Below are positions 16,972-25,367 of a stretch of 32,150 bases of DNA, piece after piece. The translations under genes and the position numbers were made by a program. This DNA comes from Cereibacter johrii (lineage in GTDB: Bacteria > Pseudomonadota > Alphaproteobacteria > Rhodobacterales > Rhodobacteraceae), in NCBI RefSeq assembly GCF_001720585.1, contig NZ_MABH01000230.1, positions 1 to 32,150 of the forward strand. Reading direction: 5' to 3'. Position 1 is the first letter of the stretch. Each line of letters begins with the position of its first letter. The notes beneath the pieces are model-generated. The model was given only the letters and a program-made list of their open reading frames with translations, was not told where the DNA came from and searched no databases.

Positions 16972-17340
16972 AGCGCGGGAGGCACAAGCCCTGCGGGCTT
17001 CTCCTAGGGCTTCGGCGGCGGAACCTTCGGCCCACGGGCTGCTCGGCGCTCTGGTCCCGCGTTCCGCTCCGCGGCCATGCCTCGTCCTGTCGGTCCGCCC
17101 GAGGCGGTCGCACCGGGAGAGTGTTCTTATTCTGCGCGTGAGTCCCTGTCCGCGCGAAGAGCCGCTTGCCGCGTGCGCTTGCATCGGGAGAGCGTTTCAG
17201 GGCGCGAGTGGCTTGGAGGGCAGGTCCATCGAGGAGGGGGGCTCCGCGACGACCGAAGCGTCGCCTCGGGAAGCCCTGCCGTGGGGGCACAAGTCGCTAC
17301 GGAAGCGCGCGCCGCGTCTCGATGCAGATCCGCAAATGAC

Positions 17341-17366
17341 GAAGGGCACCCGTGAGGGTGCCCTTC
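17341..17366 (-). terminator. Hairpin terminator after tRNA-Gly
   Basis: A perfect 11-bp stem (GAAGGGCACCC / GGGTGCCCTTC) with a four-base loop lies 7 bases beyond the encoded CCA of tRNA-Gly. The downstream minus-strand sequence GTCATTTG has only a short T run, so termination may be partial. Confidence 0.7.
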
Positions 17367-17373
17367 GGTCTTC

Positions 17374-17448
17374 TGGAGCGGGCGATGAGATTCGAACTCA
17401 CGACCCTTACCTTGGCAAGGTAATGCTCTACCCCTGAGCTACGCCCGC
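17374..17448 (-). tRNA. tRNA-Gly (anticodon GCC)
   Basis: Read on the minus strand, acceptor arms GCGGGCG and CGCCCGC pair over 7 bp, with U73 and an encoded CCA at 17374-17376. The anticodon loop TTGCCAA carries GCC and is closed by the stem TTACC/GGTAA. The T-loop is TTCGAAT. Total length is 75 with CCA. Confidence 0.96.
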
Positions 17449-17508
17449 GCTCCGTGAGGCGGGTATTAGCGGAGCCGCCGGGAGGCTGCAAGAGGCAATT
17501 TGCAGCTT

Positions 17509-18708
17509 TCAGGCCGTCCCGTGCGCGGCGGTCTGGGGCGCCGTCGCAGGCCCTGCCGGCGCGGCTTTCGGGGCGGGGCGGGCAGCCGCCTCGCCCTTCC
17601 AGCGGTCCGCAAGCCAGGCCACGCCGAACTGCACCGAAAGGCCCATGGCCAGCAGGAGCGTGTCGAACAGGAAGCGGTCTCCGGTCAGGTCCTTGACCCC
17701 CTGCAGCGCGAAGCAAAGGATGGTGCCGGTGGCGAAGACCTGCAGCGAGTGGCGGCCTAGCAGGGCGAAGGGCTCGGCCCAGCTCGAGGCCGCCAGATGC
17801 CGCACCCAGCCGAGCGTGCTGAGCAGGTAGGCCAGCGCCAGCACATGAAGAAGGCGCGGAACGGTGGCGAAGGTCTTGTCGAAGGCGGTGATGTAGAAGG
17901 GCAGGCCCAGATCCTGGTTCAGGACGCGCATGAAATGGTTCATCGTGTCGTAGACCACAGGCACCTTCAGCCAGATCAGGGCCAGCAGCAGATAGGCCGC
18001 CGTCAGGGCCTGCAGCCACGGCAGGATCGGCACGAATCGCCTGCCCTTCTTCAGGGCGACGCCGGTCAGGAGACCCATGACGAAGATGATCTGCCAGGCG
18101 AGCGGGTTGAAGAACCAGCCGCCCGGGTTGGGGAAGTTCGGCAGGTTCAGCCGGAACTGGCCCGTGACCGCCCAGAGCAGCACCGATCCGACAAGGAGCG
18201 TCCGCGGAAACCGCAGCGCCGCCAGAATGAGAGCCGGCGTGACCAGAAGCAGCGTCGCATAAAGCGGCAGGATGTTCGTGTAGCCGAGCTGATGGGTCAG
18301 CGCGGGCACGCCGATCAGGAAGCCCAGAGGCTTCTGGAACAGGATCCAGACCTGATTCTCATGCAGCAGATCCGGGGCCGCAAACCAGAGAGCGAAGGCC
18401 GCCGAGATGGCGATGGCCCAGATCGTGGTGAGGAGATGGACGAGATAGAGCGTCCAGGCCCGGCGCCAGATCTTGCGGGCCGCGGCCCAGGTGGGCGTCC
18501 AGAACCCCTTGGAATAGGCGAGGCCCGCCGCGATCCCCGACATCAGCACGAAGCCCTCGGCCGCGTCCGAGAAGCCGAAGTTGCGGCTGGTGAAATTCTC
18601 CCAGACCGTTCCGGGCACATGGTTGATGAAGATCATCACCAGGGCCAGACCGCGGAAGACGTCGAGCCTCTTGTCGCGCGCCGCGACCTGGAGGGGACGG
18701 TCAGGCAT
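17509..18708 (-). CDS. opgC: OpgC, glucan succinyltransferase (membrane acyltransferase)
   Basis: OpgC adds succinyl groups to osmoregulated periplasmic glucans; in R. sphaeroides opgC is cotranscribed with opgGIH (published knowledge of this species). The 399-residue protein has about ten membrane helices. The OpgC/acyltransferase start KRLDVFRGLALVMIFINHVPGT contains the conserved D-x-x-R-G and the membrane His, followed by GFSDAAEGFVLMSGI. It ends in an Ala/Pro-rich cytoplasmic tail. The ATG at 18708 overlaps the opgH stop by eight bases; a start further upstream would lie inside opgH. Its position as last gene of the operon agrees with its late modifying role. Confidence 0.93.
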   Translation of the reverse strand: MPDRPLQVAARDKRLDVFRGLALVMIFINHVPGTVWENFTSRNFGFSDAAEGFVLMSGIAAGLAYSKGFWTPTWAAARKIWRRAWTLYLVHLLTTIWAIAISAAFALWFAAPDLLHENQVWILFQKPLGFLIGVPALTHQLGYTNILPLYATLLLVTPALILAALRFPRTLLVGSVLLWAVTGQFRLNLPNFPNPGGWFFNPLAWQIIFVMGLLTGVALKKGRRFVPILPWLQALTAAYLLLALIWLKVPVVYDTMNHFMRVLNQDLGLPFYITAFDKTFATVPRLLHVLALAYLLSTLGWVRHLAASSWAEPFALLGRHSLQVFATGTILCFALQGVKDLTGDRFLFDTLLLAMGLSVQFGVAWLADRWKGEAAARPAPKAAPAGPATAPQTAAHGTA

Positions 18709-20488
18709 GGCTGACCGCCAGTGCCGGAACAGCCTCGGGGGCGGGGCTGCGTTCCCAGTCCGCGAGGATCGCTTCATGCGCCAGAAGCACCGGCGTCGGC
18801 GCGACTTCGAGCGGCATGGTGAAAAGCGCCGAGCGGCTGCGCTTGGAGGTGACCGCGATCACGAGCGGCGAGAAGATCATGGGCAAGGCCACCGGAAGCA
18901 GCCAGGGCACGAGGCCCGGCGCGAAGTAATAGGTGGCGCCGATGCCGAGAAGGCCCCAGGTCACGATCCAGTGGCTGGCCGACCAGGCCTGCGCCAGGGA
19001 AAGGCTGCCGTCGCCGCGATTGTTGGTGGGCCAGCCGCCATCGCGGCCCAGCAGCACCTGCAGCACCGAGCGGGTCTGGAAGGCCATGAGGATCGGCGCG
19101 ATGATGCTGGAGAAGACAAGCTCGGCCAGTGTCGAGACGAGGACGCGCCCCGCGCCGCCGAAGCCTGCCGCCCGGCCGGTCACGATGGCCTCGATGGCGA
19201 TCATCAGCTTGGGCAGGAGCAGGAGGCCGAAGATGCCCACCGCGAGGCCGATGGCCTTCCAGGTCTCGTCCGAGGGGAAGACGGGGAAGGGCCAGTAGGG
19301 CACCGGGAAATAGTCGAGCGGCGGGGCGAAGAAGGGCGCCGCGATCGAGGCCATGATGAAGCCCAGCCAGAAGAGCGGCGCGATGTAGGCCATGATGCCC
19401 TGCAGGAACACGAAGCGGTTCCAGCCGCACAGGCCGGGCGCGAACAGGATGCGCCCGTGCTGGAGGTTGCCCTGACACCAGCGCCGGTCGCGCTTCGCAT
19501 GGTCCACTAGATTCTCCGGGCCTTCCTCGTAGGAGCCGCGGATGTCGTCATCGAACCGGACGATCCAGCCTGCACGCGCGAGAAGCGCCGCCTCGACATA
19601 ATCGTGGCTCATGACATGGCCGCCGAAGGGGGGCGGACCCGACAGCTCGGGCAGGCCGCAGCTTTCCGCGAAAGCCTGCACCCGCACGATGGCATTGTGG
19701 CCCCAGAACGGGCCGGTGCGGCCCTGCATCATCGCCAGCCCGCGCGCGAAGACGGGCGCATGAAGCGCGGCCGAAAACTGCATCGACCGCCCGAAGCGGG
19801 CGCGCGCCTTCGTCACCACCGGCAGGGTCTGGAGCAGCCCGAGACGTGGCTCGGCCTCCATCCGGCGCACCATGTCGACCAGCGTTTCGCCTTCCATCAG
19901 GCTGTCCGCATCGAGGATCACGGCGAACGGGTAGGCAGAGCCCGACTTCTGGATGAAATCCTCGATATTGCCCGCCTTGCGGCCGCGGTTCACCGCACGG
20001 CGGCGGTAGAAGATGCGGCCCTCGGCGTCGCGCTCGCGCAGGAGGCGCAGGAACCAGAAGCGTTCGCGCGCGGCGATGGCCTCGTCGCGGGTGTCCGAGA
20101 GGATCGCGAAATGGAACAGGTCGCGCCAGGGCGTGGCCGCGAGAGACGCGTCCATCGCCGCGATGCGCGAGAAGGTCGAGACAGGATCCTCGTTATAGAC
20201 GGGAACGAGAATGACCGTGCGCGTCGAGATCGGCGCGTCGGGCGGCACGTTGGCCGGCCGTTGCGGGCGCGTGAAGAGACCGAGCACCGCATGGGCGGCG
20301 CCCCAGCCGAGCCACGAGGTCGAGACGAGGATCAGCACGCTCCGCGTGATGTCCATCGAATCGAGCCCGTCGGTCGAACCGAACTGCAGAAAAAGAAAGA
20401 AGGCCCCGGCTGCCGCGGTGAGGCTGATCGCCGCCGCGACGAGACGCGAGGCCAGCGTGACGGCGCGACGGCGCCGCTCCGCGGGCAT
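18701..20488 (-). CDS. opgH: OpgH, glucan biosynthesis glucosyltransferase
   Basis: OpgH is the inner-membrane family 2 glucosyltransferase that polymerises UDP-glucose into the beta-1,2 glucan backbone. Two N-terminal helices (about 12-35 and 50-72) precede the cytoplasmic GT2 domain with PVYNEDP (96-102), the DAD metal motif at D193-D195, HDYVEA with the acceptor Asp at 296, and RRWCQGN (335-341; family Q-x-x-RW variant). Several further membrane helices follow. At 595 aa it is shorter than the ~850-residue E. coli protein, mostly by lacking its N- and C-terminal extensions. The start is three bases after the opgI stop. Confidence 0.95.
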   Translation of the reverse strand: MPAERRRRAVTLASRLVAAAISLTAAAGAFFLFLQFGSTDGLDSMDITRSVLILVSTSWLGWGAAHAVLGLFTRPQRPANVPPDAPISTRTVILVPVYNEDPVSTFSRIAAMDASLAATPWRDLFHFAILSDTRDEAIAARERFWFLRLLRERDAEGRIFYRRRAVNRGRKAGNIEDFIQKSGSAYPFAVILDADSLMEGETLVDMVRRMEAEPRLGLLQTLPVVTKARARFGRSMQFSAALHAPVFARGLAMMQGRTGPFWGHNAIVRVQAFAESCGLPELSGPPPFGGHVMSHDYVEAALLARAGWIVRFDDDIRGSYEEGPENLVDHAKRDRRWCQGNLQHGRILFAPGLCGWNRFVFLQGIMAYIAPLFWLGFIMASIAAPFFAPPLDYFPVPYWPFPVFPSDETWKAIGLAVGIFGLLLLPKLMIAIEAIVTGRAAGFGGAGRVLVSTLAELVFSSIIAPILMAFQTRSVLQVLLGRDGGWPTNNRGDGSLSLAQAWSASHWIVTWGLLGIGATYYFAPGLVPWLLPVALPMIFSPLVIAVTSKRSRSALFTMPLEVAPTPVLLAHEAILADWERSPAPEAVPALAVSHA

Positions 20489-20491
20489 GGC

Positions 20492-20692
20492 TCAGTGCTC
20501 CGGCCTCGGGGCACCCACCCCGAACAGCCGCAGCATCGAGAACAGGCCGGTCGCGGCCGGTTCAAGCTGCTGCTTGGGCATGGCGCAGGGCGCGGCCGGA
20601 GGTGCGCCGATCCGGTCCACCAGAACCGCGATATCTTCGACCGAGCTGGCCTCGAGGGCGCCGGTCTGCAAGGAGTCGGCAGAATTCGACAT
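20492..20692 (-). CDS. opgI: OpgI, small protein of the opgGIH operon
   Basis: A 66-residue protein between opgG and opgH, the place where R. sphaeroides has opgI, a small gene of unclear role (published gene order). Its ATG overlaps the opgG stop as TGATG, and opgH begins three bases after its stop, so all three should be translationally coupled. The sequence has an acidic N-terminal half and a short hydrophobic segment near residues 48-60 (ATGLFSMLRLFGVG). No domain is recognised. A longer start at 20719 would overlap opgG by 28 bases and is less likely. Confidence 0.8.
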   Translation of the reverse strand: MSNSADSLQTGALEASSVEDIAVLVDRIGAPPAAPCAMPKQQLEPAATGLFSMLRLFGVGAPRPEH

Positions 20693-22314
20693 CAGGCTTT
20701 GATCCACTGATAGAGCCATGTTTCCGAGAGTTTGCGTCCATAACCGGCGATGTGCGCCGCCAGTTCCACCGTGGCCCCCTCGGCTGCGGCCACGTCGAGA
20801 ACGAGACGCCATATGTCCATCCCGTCCAATCGTTCAAGAGTCTGCGTGACGATTTGTCCCTGCTGCACCGAGGTGATGGCTTCCACCTCGGCGTCGCCGG
20901 GAAGTCCGCCCAGCAGACCCCCTTTGAAATCAATGACGAACTTGCGGGTTTCGCCCGTATTCTCCACACCCGAAACGCCGCCGTGACCGGCCCGCGTCTC
21001 CCAGATATGGGCGATGTCGGACGGTTCTTCGATGGGCAGGGCCCCCCACCGGAGGCGGTAGGCGAATTCGCGCGCATCGCCGGCGGAGATCTGCCCTTCC
21101 GGCACCCAGAAGGCCACGATGTTGTCGTTCGTCTCGTAGCGGGTCGGGATCTCGACGAGCCGCACCATCCCCTTGCCCCAGTCGCCGATCGGCTCGACAT
21201 CCACCGAGGGCCGCAGCTCGTAGTGCGCCTCGGCATCCTGATAGTCGTCGAAGGACCGCTTGCGCTGGTGCAGGCCGAAGGCCTGCGGATTCTCCTCGCC
21301 GAAGTAGCTGCTGGCCAGCCGCGGCGGGTTGTTCAGGGGGCGCCAGAGGATGTCGCCGTCGTGGCGCCGGACGGCAAGACCGTCGCTGTCATGCACGTTC
21401 GGGCGGAAATCGTCATAGGTGGCGCGGTTCTTCTCGCTGAAAAGGAACATCGAGGTCAGCGGCGCCACGCCGAGCTGGGTCACCGCACTGCGGAAGAAGA
21501 GGCGCGCCGTCACCTCGATCACCGTCTCGATGCCGGGCGTGATGACGAAGCGGTAGGCGCCGGTGACGCTCGGGCTCTCCATCGCGGCATAGAGGACGGC
21601 CGACAGGCCGCCGCCATGCGGACGCTCCAGATAGAAGCGCGAGAAGCGCGGGAATTCCTCGGGCGCGGAGGTGGCCGTGTTGACGGCCAGCCCGCGGGCG
21701 GAGATGCCGTAGCCGTTGCCGCGGCCGAGCGCGCGGAAGTAGCTCGCGCCGAGAAAGGCCACGAGCTCGTCGAAGACGTCCGGCCGGTTCAGCGGGAAGC
21801 TCAGCCGGAAGCCCGCCACGCCGGGCAGGTCGACGTGGGCCGCCACGCGCGTGGCCAGTTCGTTGCGATACTCGAAGTCGTCGGTCGAGAAGCGCACCTC
21901 GTGGACATAGCCGTCGGTCACGTCATAGAGGCGGACCGGAGCGCCGAAGAGCCAGCCGAGGTGGAAGGCCTGGATGCGGAACATGCTGTCCGTATCCGCC
22001 CAGCGCGAGCGGTCGGTGCGGAAGTTGATCGAGCGGTAATCGTCGTATTGCAGCTCGCCCAGAAAGCCCGTGAGGTTCTCGGGCTCCACATGCGGCTGGG
22101 TGGCCGCGACCCGCATCTCCTCTGTCAGCCAGTCGTAGCTGAACTGCTGCGGCGCAGCGACCGGCACGGAGGCCGGAGGCGCGTCGGCAGGCGCCTCCTG
22201 CGCCCGGAGGGGCAGCCCGATGAGCCCGCTTGCAGCGAGGGCGAGCGACGAACTTGCCGCGCTAAGCAGCAGGCGCCGGTTCAGGCGGGCGGAGGGGGCG
22301 GCAGGGGCGGGCAT
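20692..22314 (-). CDS. opgG: OpgG/OpgD-type periplasmic glucan biosynthesis protein
   Basis: OpgG acts in the periplasm and is needed to process or branch the glucan backbone made by OpgH. The 540-residue protein starts with a signal peptide having a twin-arginine-like start (RLNRRLLLSAASSS) and a cleavage region near AQEAPADA, so export by Tat is plausible as for OpgD. The mature part is the MdoG family: a large beta-sandwich (SYDWLTEEMR..., LFLYDV-type blocks, GIETVIEVTARLFFR) and a C-terminal Ig-like domain ending GRKLSETWLYQWIKA. The ATG at 22314 is chosen because the signal peptide begins there; upstream residues are non-coding in character. It is the first gene of opgG-opgI-opgH-opgC. 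Confidence 0.94.
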   Translation of the reverse strand: MPAPAAPSARLNRRLLLSAASSSLALAASGLIGLPLRAQEAPADAPPASVPVAAPQQFSYDWLTEEMRVAATQPHVEPENLTGFLGELQYDDYRSINFRTDRSRWADTDSMFRIQAFHLGWLFGAPVRLYDVTDGYVHEVRFSTDDFEYRNELATRVAAHVDLPGVAGFRLSFPLNRPDVFDELVAFLGASYFRALGRGNGYGISARGLAVNTATSAPEEFPRFSRFYLERPHGGGLSAVLYAAMESPSVTGAYRFVITPGIETVIEVTARLFFRSAVTQLGVAPLTSMFLFSEKNRATYDDFRPNVHDSDGLAVRRHDGDILWRPLNNPPRLASSYFGEENPQAFGLHQRKRSFDDYQDAEAHYELRPSVDVEPIGDWGKGMVRLVEIPTRYETNDNIVAFWVPEGQISAGDAREFAYRLRWGALPIEEPSDIAHIWETRAGHGGVSGVENTGETRKFVIDFKGGLLGGLPGDAEVEAITSVQQGQIVTQTLERLDGMDIWRLVLDVAAAEGATVELAAHIAGYGRKLSETWLYQWIKA

Positions 22315-22651
22315 ATCAGAGAGACGACGTCCGTTTTTCAAAGGCTTGCAGAGCACAAGTCCAAGATTCGCATCGTCCAGCAATATGGTTGTGCCGCAGG
22401 CACTTGCAAGCACAGGCAGCGTCGCATCGGGGGCGTGAGCGCGGATTCGCCGAAGATGTGTGCAAATCAGCGCACCTTCTCGCGCCACACGCCCGGCCGG
22501 TTCGGGCGCCGCCTCGAAACGCGCGCGGCGCGGCAGATGCTGCGGTGCAGACAGGCAGCGGAAGAACGGCAACCGACAGCGGCGCCGGCCCTGAGTCGCG
22601 GCTCCCAACAGCTGGAAAATCGAGGGTGCAGGACAGCCGAGCCCTCGGGGC
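22315..22651. other. 337-bp spacer between the 90-residue gene and opgG
   Basis: The half next to opgG is the least GC-rich part (runs such as GTTTTTCAAAGGCTTGCA on the plus strand) and should contain the opg promoter. A hairpin GAGCCC-TCG-GGGCTC at 22639-22653 overlaps the stop of the upstream gene and might act as a weak terminator. No small ORF is convincing. Confidence 0.5.
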
Positions 22652-22924
22652 TCAGTCGCGTTTCTCGGGGTAGGGGCGGCGGAGATAGAACAGCCGCTCG
22701 CTGGCCGGGGTCTTGTCCGCGGCCTCGGATTGCACCGCGGGCGCGATCCGTTCGGCCGCCTCGGCAAGCGCCGCCTCGATCTCGGTCAGGCCGTGGCGCT
22801 CGGCATAGCCCACGAGCGAGATCAGGTGAGGCACAAGCCAGCCGTGCTCGCTCCGGTCGTCCCGCGGGGGGCGCCGGGCGGCGAGTTCGGTCACCTTCGG
22901 CCGGTCTGGCTCAGGCTGCGCCAT
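22652..22924 (-). CDS. Conserved-looking 90-residue protein of unknown function
   Basis: A perfect GGAGG stands seven bases before the ATG and codon use matches the neighbours, which supports a real gene. The protein is hydrophilic, with a Pro/Arg-rich start, a helical centre (HGWLVPHLISLVGYAERHGL and EIEAALAEAAERIAPAV) and a Tyr/Arg/Pro-rich end. There is no signal peptide, membrane segment or known motif. It lies between cerI and opgG on the same strand, so it could be part of a quorum-sensing or glucan transcript. Confidence 0.75.
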   Translation of the reverse strand: MAQPEPDRPKVTELAARRPPRDDRSEHGWLVPHLISLVGYAERHGLTEIEAALAEAAERIAPAVQSEAADKTPASERLFYLRRPYPEKRD

Positions 22925-22946
22925 GCTGATCCTCCGTGGGGCGGCG

Positions 22947-22967
22947 GGCGGCCTATCATCGGCCGCC
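22947..22967 (-). other. Hairpin between cerI and the 90-residue gene
   Basis: A perfect 7-bp stem (GGCGGCC / GGCCGCC) with a seven-base loop lies 73 bases past the cerI stop and 23 bases before the next start. No T tract follows on either strand, so it is a stable leader or intercistronic hairpin rather than a clear terminator. Confidence 0.4.
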
Positions 22968-23039
22968 AGTCCGAAGTGCCTGCGTCAGGCTTCTTCCGCA
23001 ACCGAGAAGATCCTGGTTGCGGCGGATGTCTGCCGCCGT

Positions 23040-23672
23040 TCAGGCCGTGACCGTCTGCGGTTGCGTCACGTCGTGGTAGATGCCGGCGAAGTCGCGGATG
23101 CGGTTCACACGCTCTTCCGAGCAGTCCATCAGAGCGGCCAGAGCCGTCACCTTGCCCATCGGCTTCGGCGTGCCGACATAGCCGTGCGGCGCATTGCCCG
23201 AGCGCTTCAGCACGCGGTCCATCACCGGGTCGATCACGGCGACCGCATCGGTCACACCCGCCGCCATGGCGAATTCGAAGGCGCCGATCATCACTTCGCT
23301 CGTGACATAGGCGATCGAGTTGCGGGCGCGGCCCGAGACCAGGCGGTCGGTGTCCACGCAGAAGCGCGTGGCTTCCCAGAGGGTTGCGCTGCGCAGCGGA
23401 GGCTCGCCGTCCAGGATCGAGCTGAACACGTCGGAGAGCATGTGCGGGCCGGTGGTCTGAAGCAGGCGCATGCAGCCGACGACGCGGCCCTCGTCATCCA
23501 CGCTCACCACGTGAGCCGGATCCAGGTCGTCGAAGCGGTCGCGCTCCATCCCCTGCGAAATCTGGACGTCCCAGCCGAGTCGGTCCGCGAAAACGCGCTT
23601 GCGCAACCGGAACATGTCCTTCACGATGTCTGCGTGCTCGCGGAGGTTGAGCGAGTCGATGATGAAGATCAT
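23040..23672 (-). CDS. cerI: Acyl-homoserine-lactone synthase (LuxI family), CerI
   Basis: CerI joins S-adenosylmethionine and an acyl-ACP to make an acyl-homoserine lactone; in R. sphaeroides the product is 7,8-cis-tetradecenoyl-HSL (species knowledge). LuxI invariant residues are present: R24, F28, W34, D45, D48 and R69 fall exactly at the LuxI positions, and E100 and R103 match the E/R pair of WEATRF. The length of 210 aa is normal. The ribosome binding site is weak (GAAGA). It lies 176 bp downstream of cerR on the same strand, with a 26-bp palindrome in the gap. The symbol is inferred from context and family. Confidence 0.93.
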   Translation of the reverse strand: MIFIIDSLNLREHADIVKDMFRLRKRVFADRLGWDVQISQGMERDRFDDLDPAHVVSVDDEGRVVGCMRLLQTTGPHMLSDVFSSILDGEPPLRSATLWEATRFCVDTDRLVSGRARNSIAYVTSEVMIGAFEFAMAAGVTDAVAVIDPVMDRVLKRSGNAPHGYVGTPKPMGKVTALAALMDCSEERVNRIRDFAGIYHDVTQPQTVTA

Positions 23673-23729
23673 TCTTCAAACCCCAAGGTTGCGTAACATA
23701 CGGCTATAGTTGCGCATCCCGACCCGTTT

Positions 23730-23755
23730 CGGCTATGAGGGGAATCCCGTAGCCG
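23730..23755. promoter_or_regulatory. Inverted repeat in the cerR-cerI gap, candidate lux-box-like site
   Basis: The 26-bp element has perfect 6-bp outer arms CGGCTA and TAGCCG, plus a partly symmetric core (GGGGAATCCC). It ends 58 bases upstream of the cerI ATG, where LuxR-type regulators usually bind. A half-site copy CGGCTATA lies at 23701. It does not match the classic Vibrio lux box. Confidence 0.4.
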
Positions 23756-23848
23756 GACGGCTTCCTTTGGCAATTTCCGGTTGAATTTCGGTCCTCTGGG
23801 CGAGGGGAAGGGCTCAAAGTGCCTCATACGCCTTCCGGCGGAGCTCTC

Positions 23849-24550
23849 TCATCTCGGATAGACCAGACCCAGCCCGATCGCACGGCCCACGGCTTGCACC
23901 GTGGAGAGGGTGCCGAGCTTCTCGCGCGCCGAGCGCAGGTGCACCTCGACGGTGCGGTGCGAGATGCCGAGGATGTCGCCGATGTCCGTCTGCGACTTGC
24001 CCGCCGCCGCCCATTGCAGGACCTCGATCTCGCGCGCGGAGAGCCGCGGCTGGCGCAAGGCGCGTGAGATCACGTCCGAACGCATGACCGCATCATGCAG
24101 ATGGACGGCCGCAACCTGCAGCTCGCCGATCACCGCGCGCTTGTGCTTCTCCCATTCCGGGCGCGCGCAGTTGCGCGTGACCGACAGAAGGCCCCGGTCG
24201 CCGTAGGGGCCGCGGACGGGCACCGTCAGTCCCTGGGGGGTGATGCCGAAATCCTCGGCGGCAAAGAAGACGGCCCGGAAGCGCTCGTCGCGCTCGAAGC
24301 GGCTCCAGTCCACGGGGGCGATGCTCAGCGCCGACTTGTGGATGGTGGGATCCACGCGGTGCAGGTTGCGCCGCATGTAGTGCATCTTCCAGCTGTCGGG
24401 ATAGTTGGCATAGCCCTGGACCGCGCCCGTCATCGGGCTCGTCGTCGCATAGGAGGCATAGTCGAAGCCCAGCTTCTGGCAGAGCTGGTCGATATAGTCG
24501 AGGAAGCTCGCATCGTCCGTGGCAACTGTGCTGAGGTCGATGATGTCCAT
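23849..24550 (-). CDS. cerR: LuxR-type acyl-homoserine-lactone receptor, CerR
   Basis: CerR is the transcriptional regulator that should answer to the CerI signal. Residues 1-160 are the autoinducer-binding domain with the signal-pocket residues W54, Y58, D67-P68 and W82 at the TraR spacing (4, 9 and 15 residues). The C-terminal GerE helix-turn-helix runs from about 172 (LSAREIEVLQWAAAGKSQTDIGDIL, SHRTVEVHL) to the end. The length of 233 aa is normal. A GGGGGAG ribosome binding site precedes the ATG. It is upstream of cerI in the same direction; the 176-bp gap suggests that cerI also has its own promoter. Confidence 0.93.
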   Translation of the reverse strand: MDIIDLSTVATDDASFLDYIDQLCQKLGFDYASYATTSPMTGAVQGYANYPDSWKMHYMRRNLHRVDPTIHKSALSIAPVDWSRFERDERFRAVFFAAEDFGITPQGLTVPVRGPYGDRGLLSVTRNCARPEWEKHKRAVIGELQVAAVHLHDAVMRSDVISRALRQPRLSAREIEVLQWAAAGKSQTDIGDILGISHRTVEVHLRSAREKLGTLSTVQAVGRAIGLGLVYPR

Positions 24551-24660
24551 GCCGGCTCCCCCCGGCCATCGCGCAGCCGTCGTATTTATTTAGCACGTTC
24601 CAAACACCTTTGGGAGCCGTGCCTGACGTTGCGTCATCACACCTGCGGATTGCTGCCGGG

Positions 24661-25281
24661 TTAAAGGATGCCGCGACTCGCTGCGACCGAGGCGGCCTGC
24701 GCGGCGGTCTTGGCGTTCATCCGCTGGGCCGCACCCTTCAGGCGGGCCTTGACGGCGCTCTCCGAGATCCCCAGCGCATAGGCCATCTGCTTGTAGCGCA
24801 TACCCGTCGAGAGCATCCGCAGCACCTCGACCTGGCTTTCGGTCAGCGACTGCGGCTCGTTCACATGGAGCGTGGTCAGCAGCTCGCGCAGGTCGACGAT
24901 CTCGGCGTCGCTGAACTCCCGGTCGCCGCGGGCGAAGATGCCGAAACTCTTCTTCGGCACGGGCCCGCGCCCCGCCAGACATATGGTGGCCCCGTAGCGC
25001 ATCCCATACTGCCGGTAGCGCGCGACCACCCCCAGCGGATCGGGCAGGTCGACCGCGCTCCAGCGCAGCGCCCCGTGGTTGGTGAAGGTCCAGCGCATCA
25101 GCGGGTCCTGAAGGGCGAGGCCCCGCGCCGTGTAGAGTTCCACGAACTGTTCCGGGAACGTGTTCAACTCGTCTTCGGGAGAGTAGAATCCAAGCCGAAG
25201 CGCCACATAGAATCCCGCTTGTGCAACCTGCAGGAATGCTTCCCTCATGTCTGACAGATGCATAAGCTTGTGCTGTTCCAT
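24661..25281 (-). CDS. Second LuxR-type regulator without its own synthase (LuxR solo)
   Basis: This has the LuxR architecture: an autoinducer-binding domain and a C-terminal GerE helix-turn-helix (LTESQVEVLRMLSTGMRYK, LGISESAVKARL). With the ATG at 25281 (206 aa) the pocket residues are F46 (usually Trp), Y50, D59-P60 and W74, again at canonical spacing. The Trp-to-Phe change may alter ligand choice. GGATT stands before this ATG; starts at 25320 or 25347 would give longer forms without a better ribosome site. It lies 110 bp upstream of cerR on the same strand and is divergent from a protein that resembles its sensor half. Regulation by the CerI signal is an inference. Confidence 0.88.
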   Translation of the reverse strand: MEQHKLMHLSDMREAFLQVAQAGFYVALRLGFYSPEDELNTFPEQFVELYTARGLALQDPLMRWTFTNHGALRWSAVDLPDPLGVVARYRQYGMRYGATICLAGRGPVPKKSFGIFARGDREFSDAEIVDLRELLTTLHVNEPQSLTESQVEVLRMLSTGMRYKQMAYALGISESAVKARLKGAAQRMNAKTAAQAASVAASRGIL

Positions 25282-25367
25282 TGTAATCCGACTGACCGTA
25301 AAGTAGCAGTCATGGGGCATGATGCCGTGCCTCTTTCTGATACACAACCTGCGGACCGATACAAAGC

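Larger units (their letters stand above)
16924..17373. other. 450-bp region between metN and tRNA-Gly
   Basis: The metN-proximal end must contain the promoter and control site of the methionine operon, including the palindrome at 16959-16971. The tRNA-proximal end has a perfect hairpin at 17341-17366. The rest shows only frames of random-looking composition. Confidence 0.5.

Noticed and set aside
16924-17184. N-terminal extension of metN to 17184
   Set aside because: Arg-rich, unlike MetN, and includes the likely operator and promoter; the family start is at 16923.
22947-22967. Intrinsic terminator of cerI
   Set aside because: The hairpin is perfect but no T tract follows on the minus strand, so it is listed only as a hairpin.
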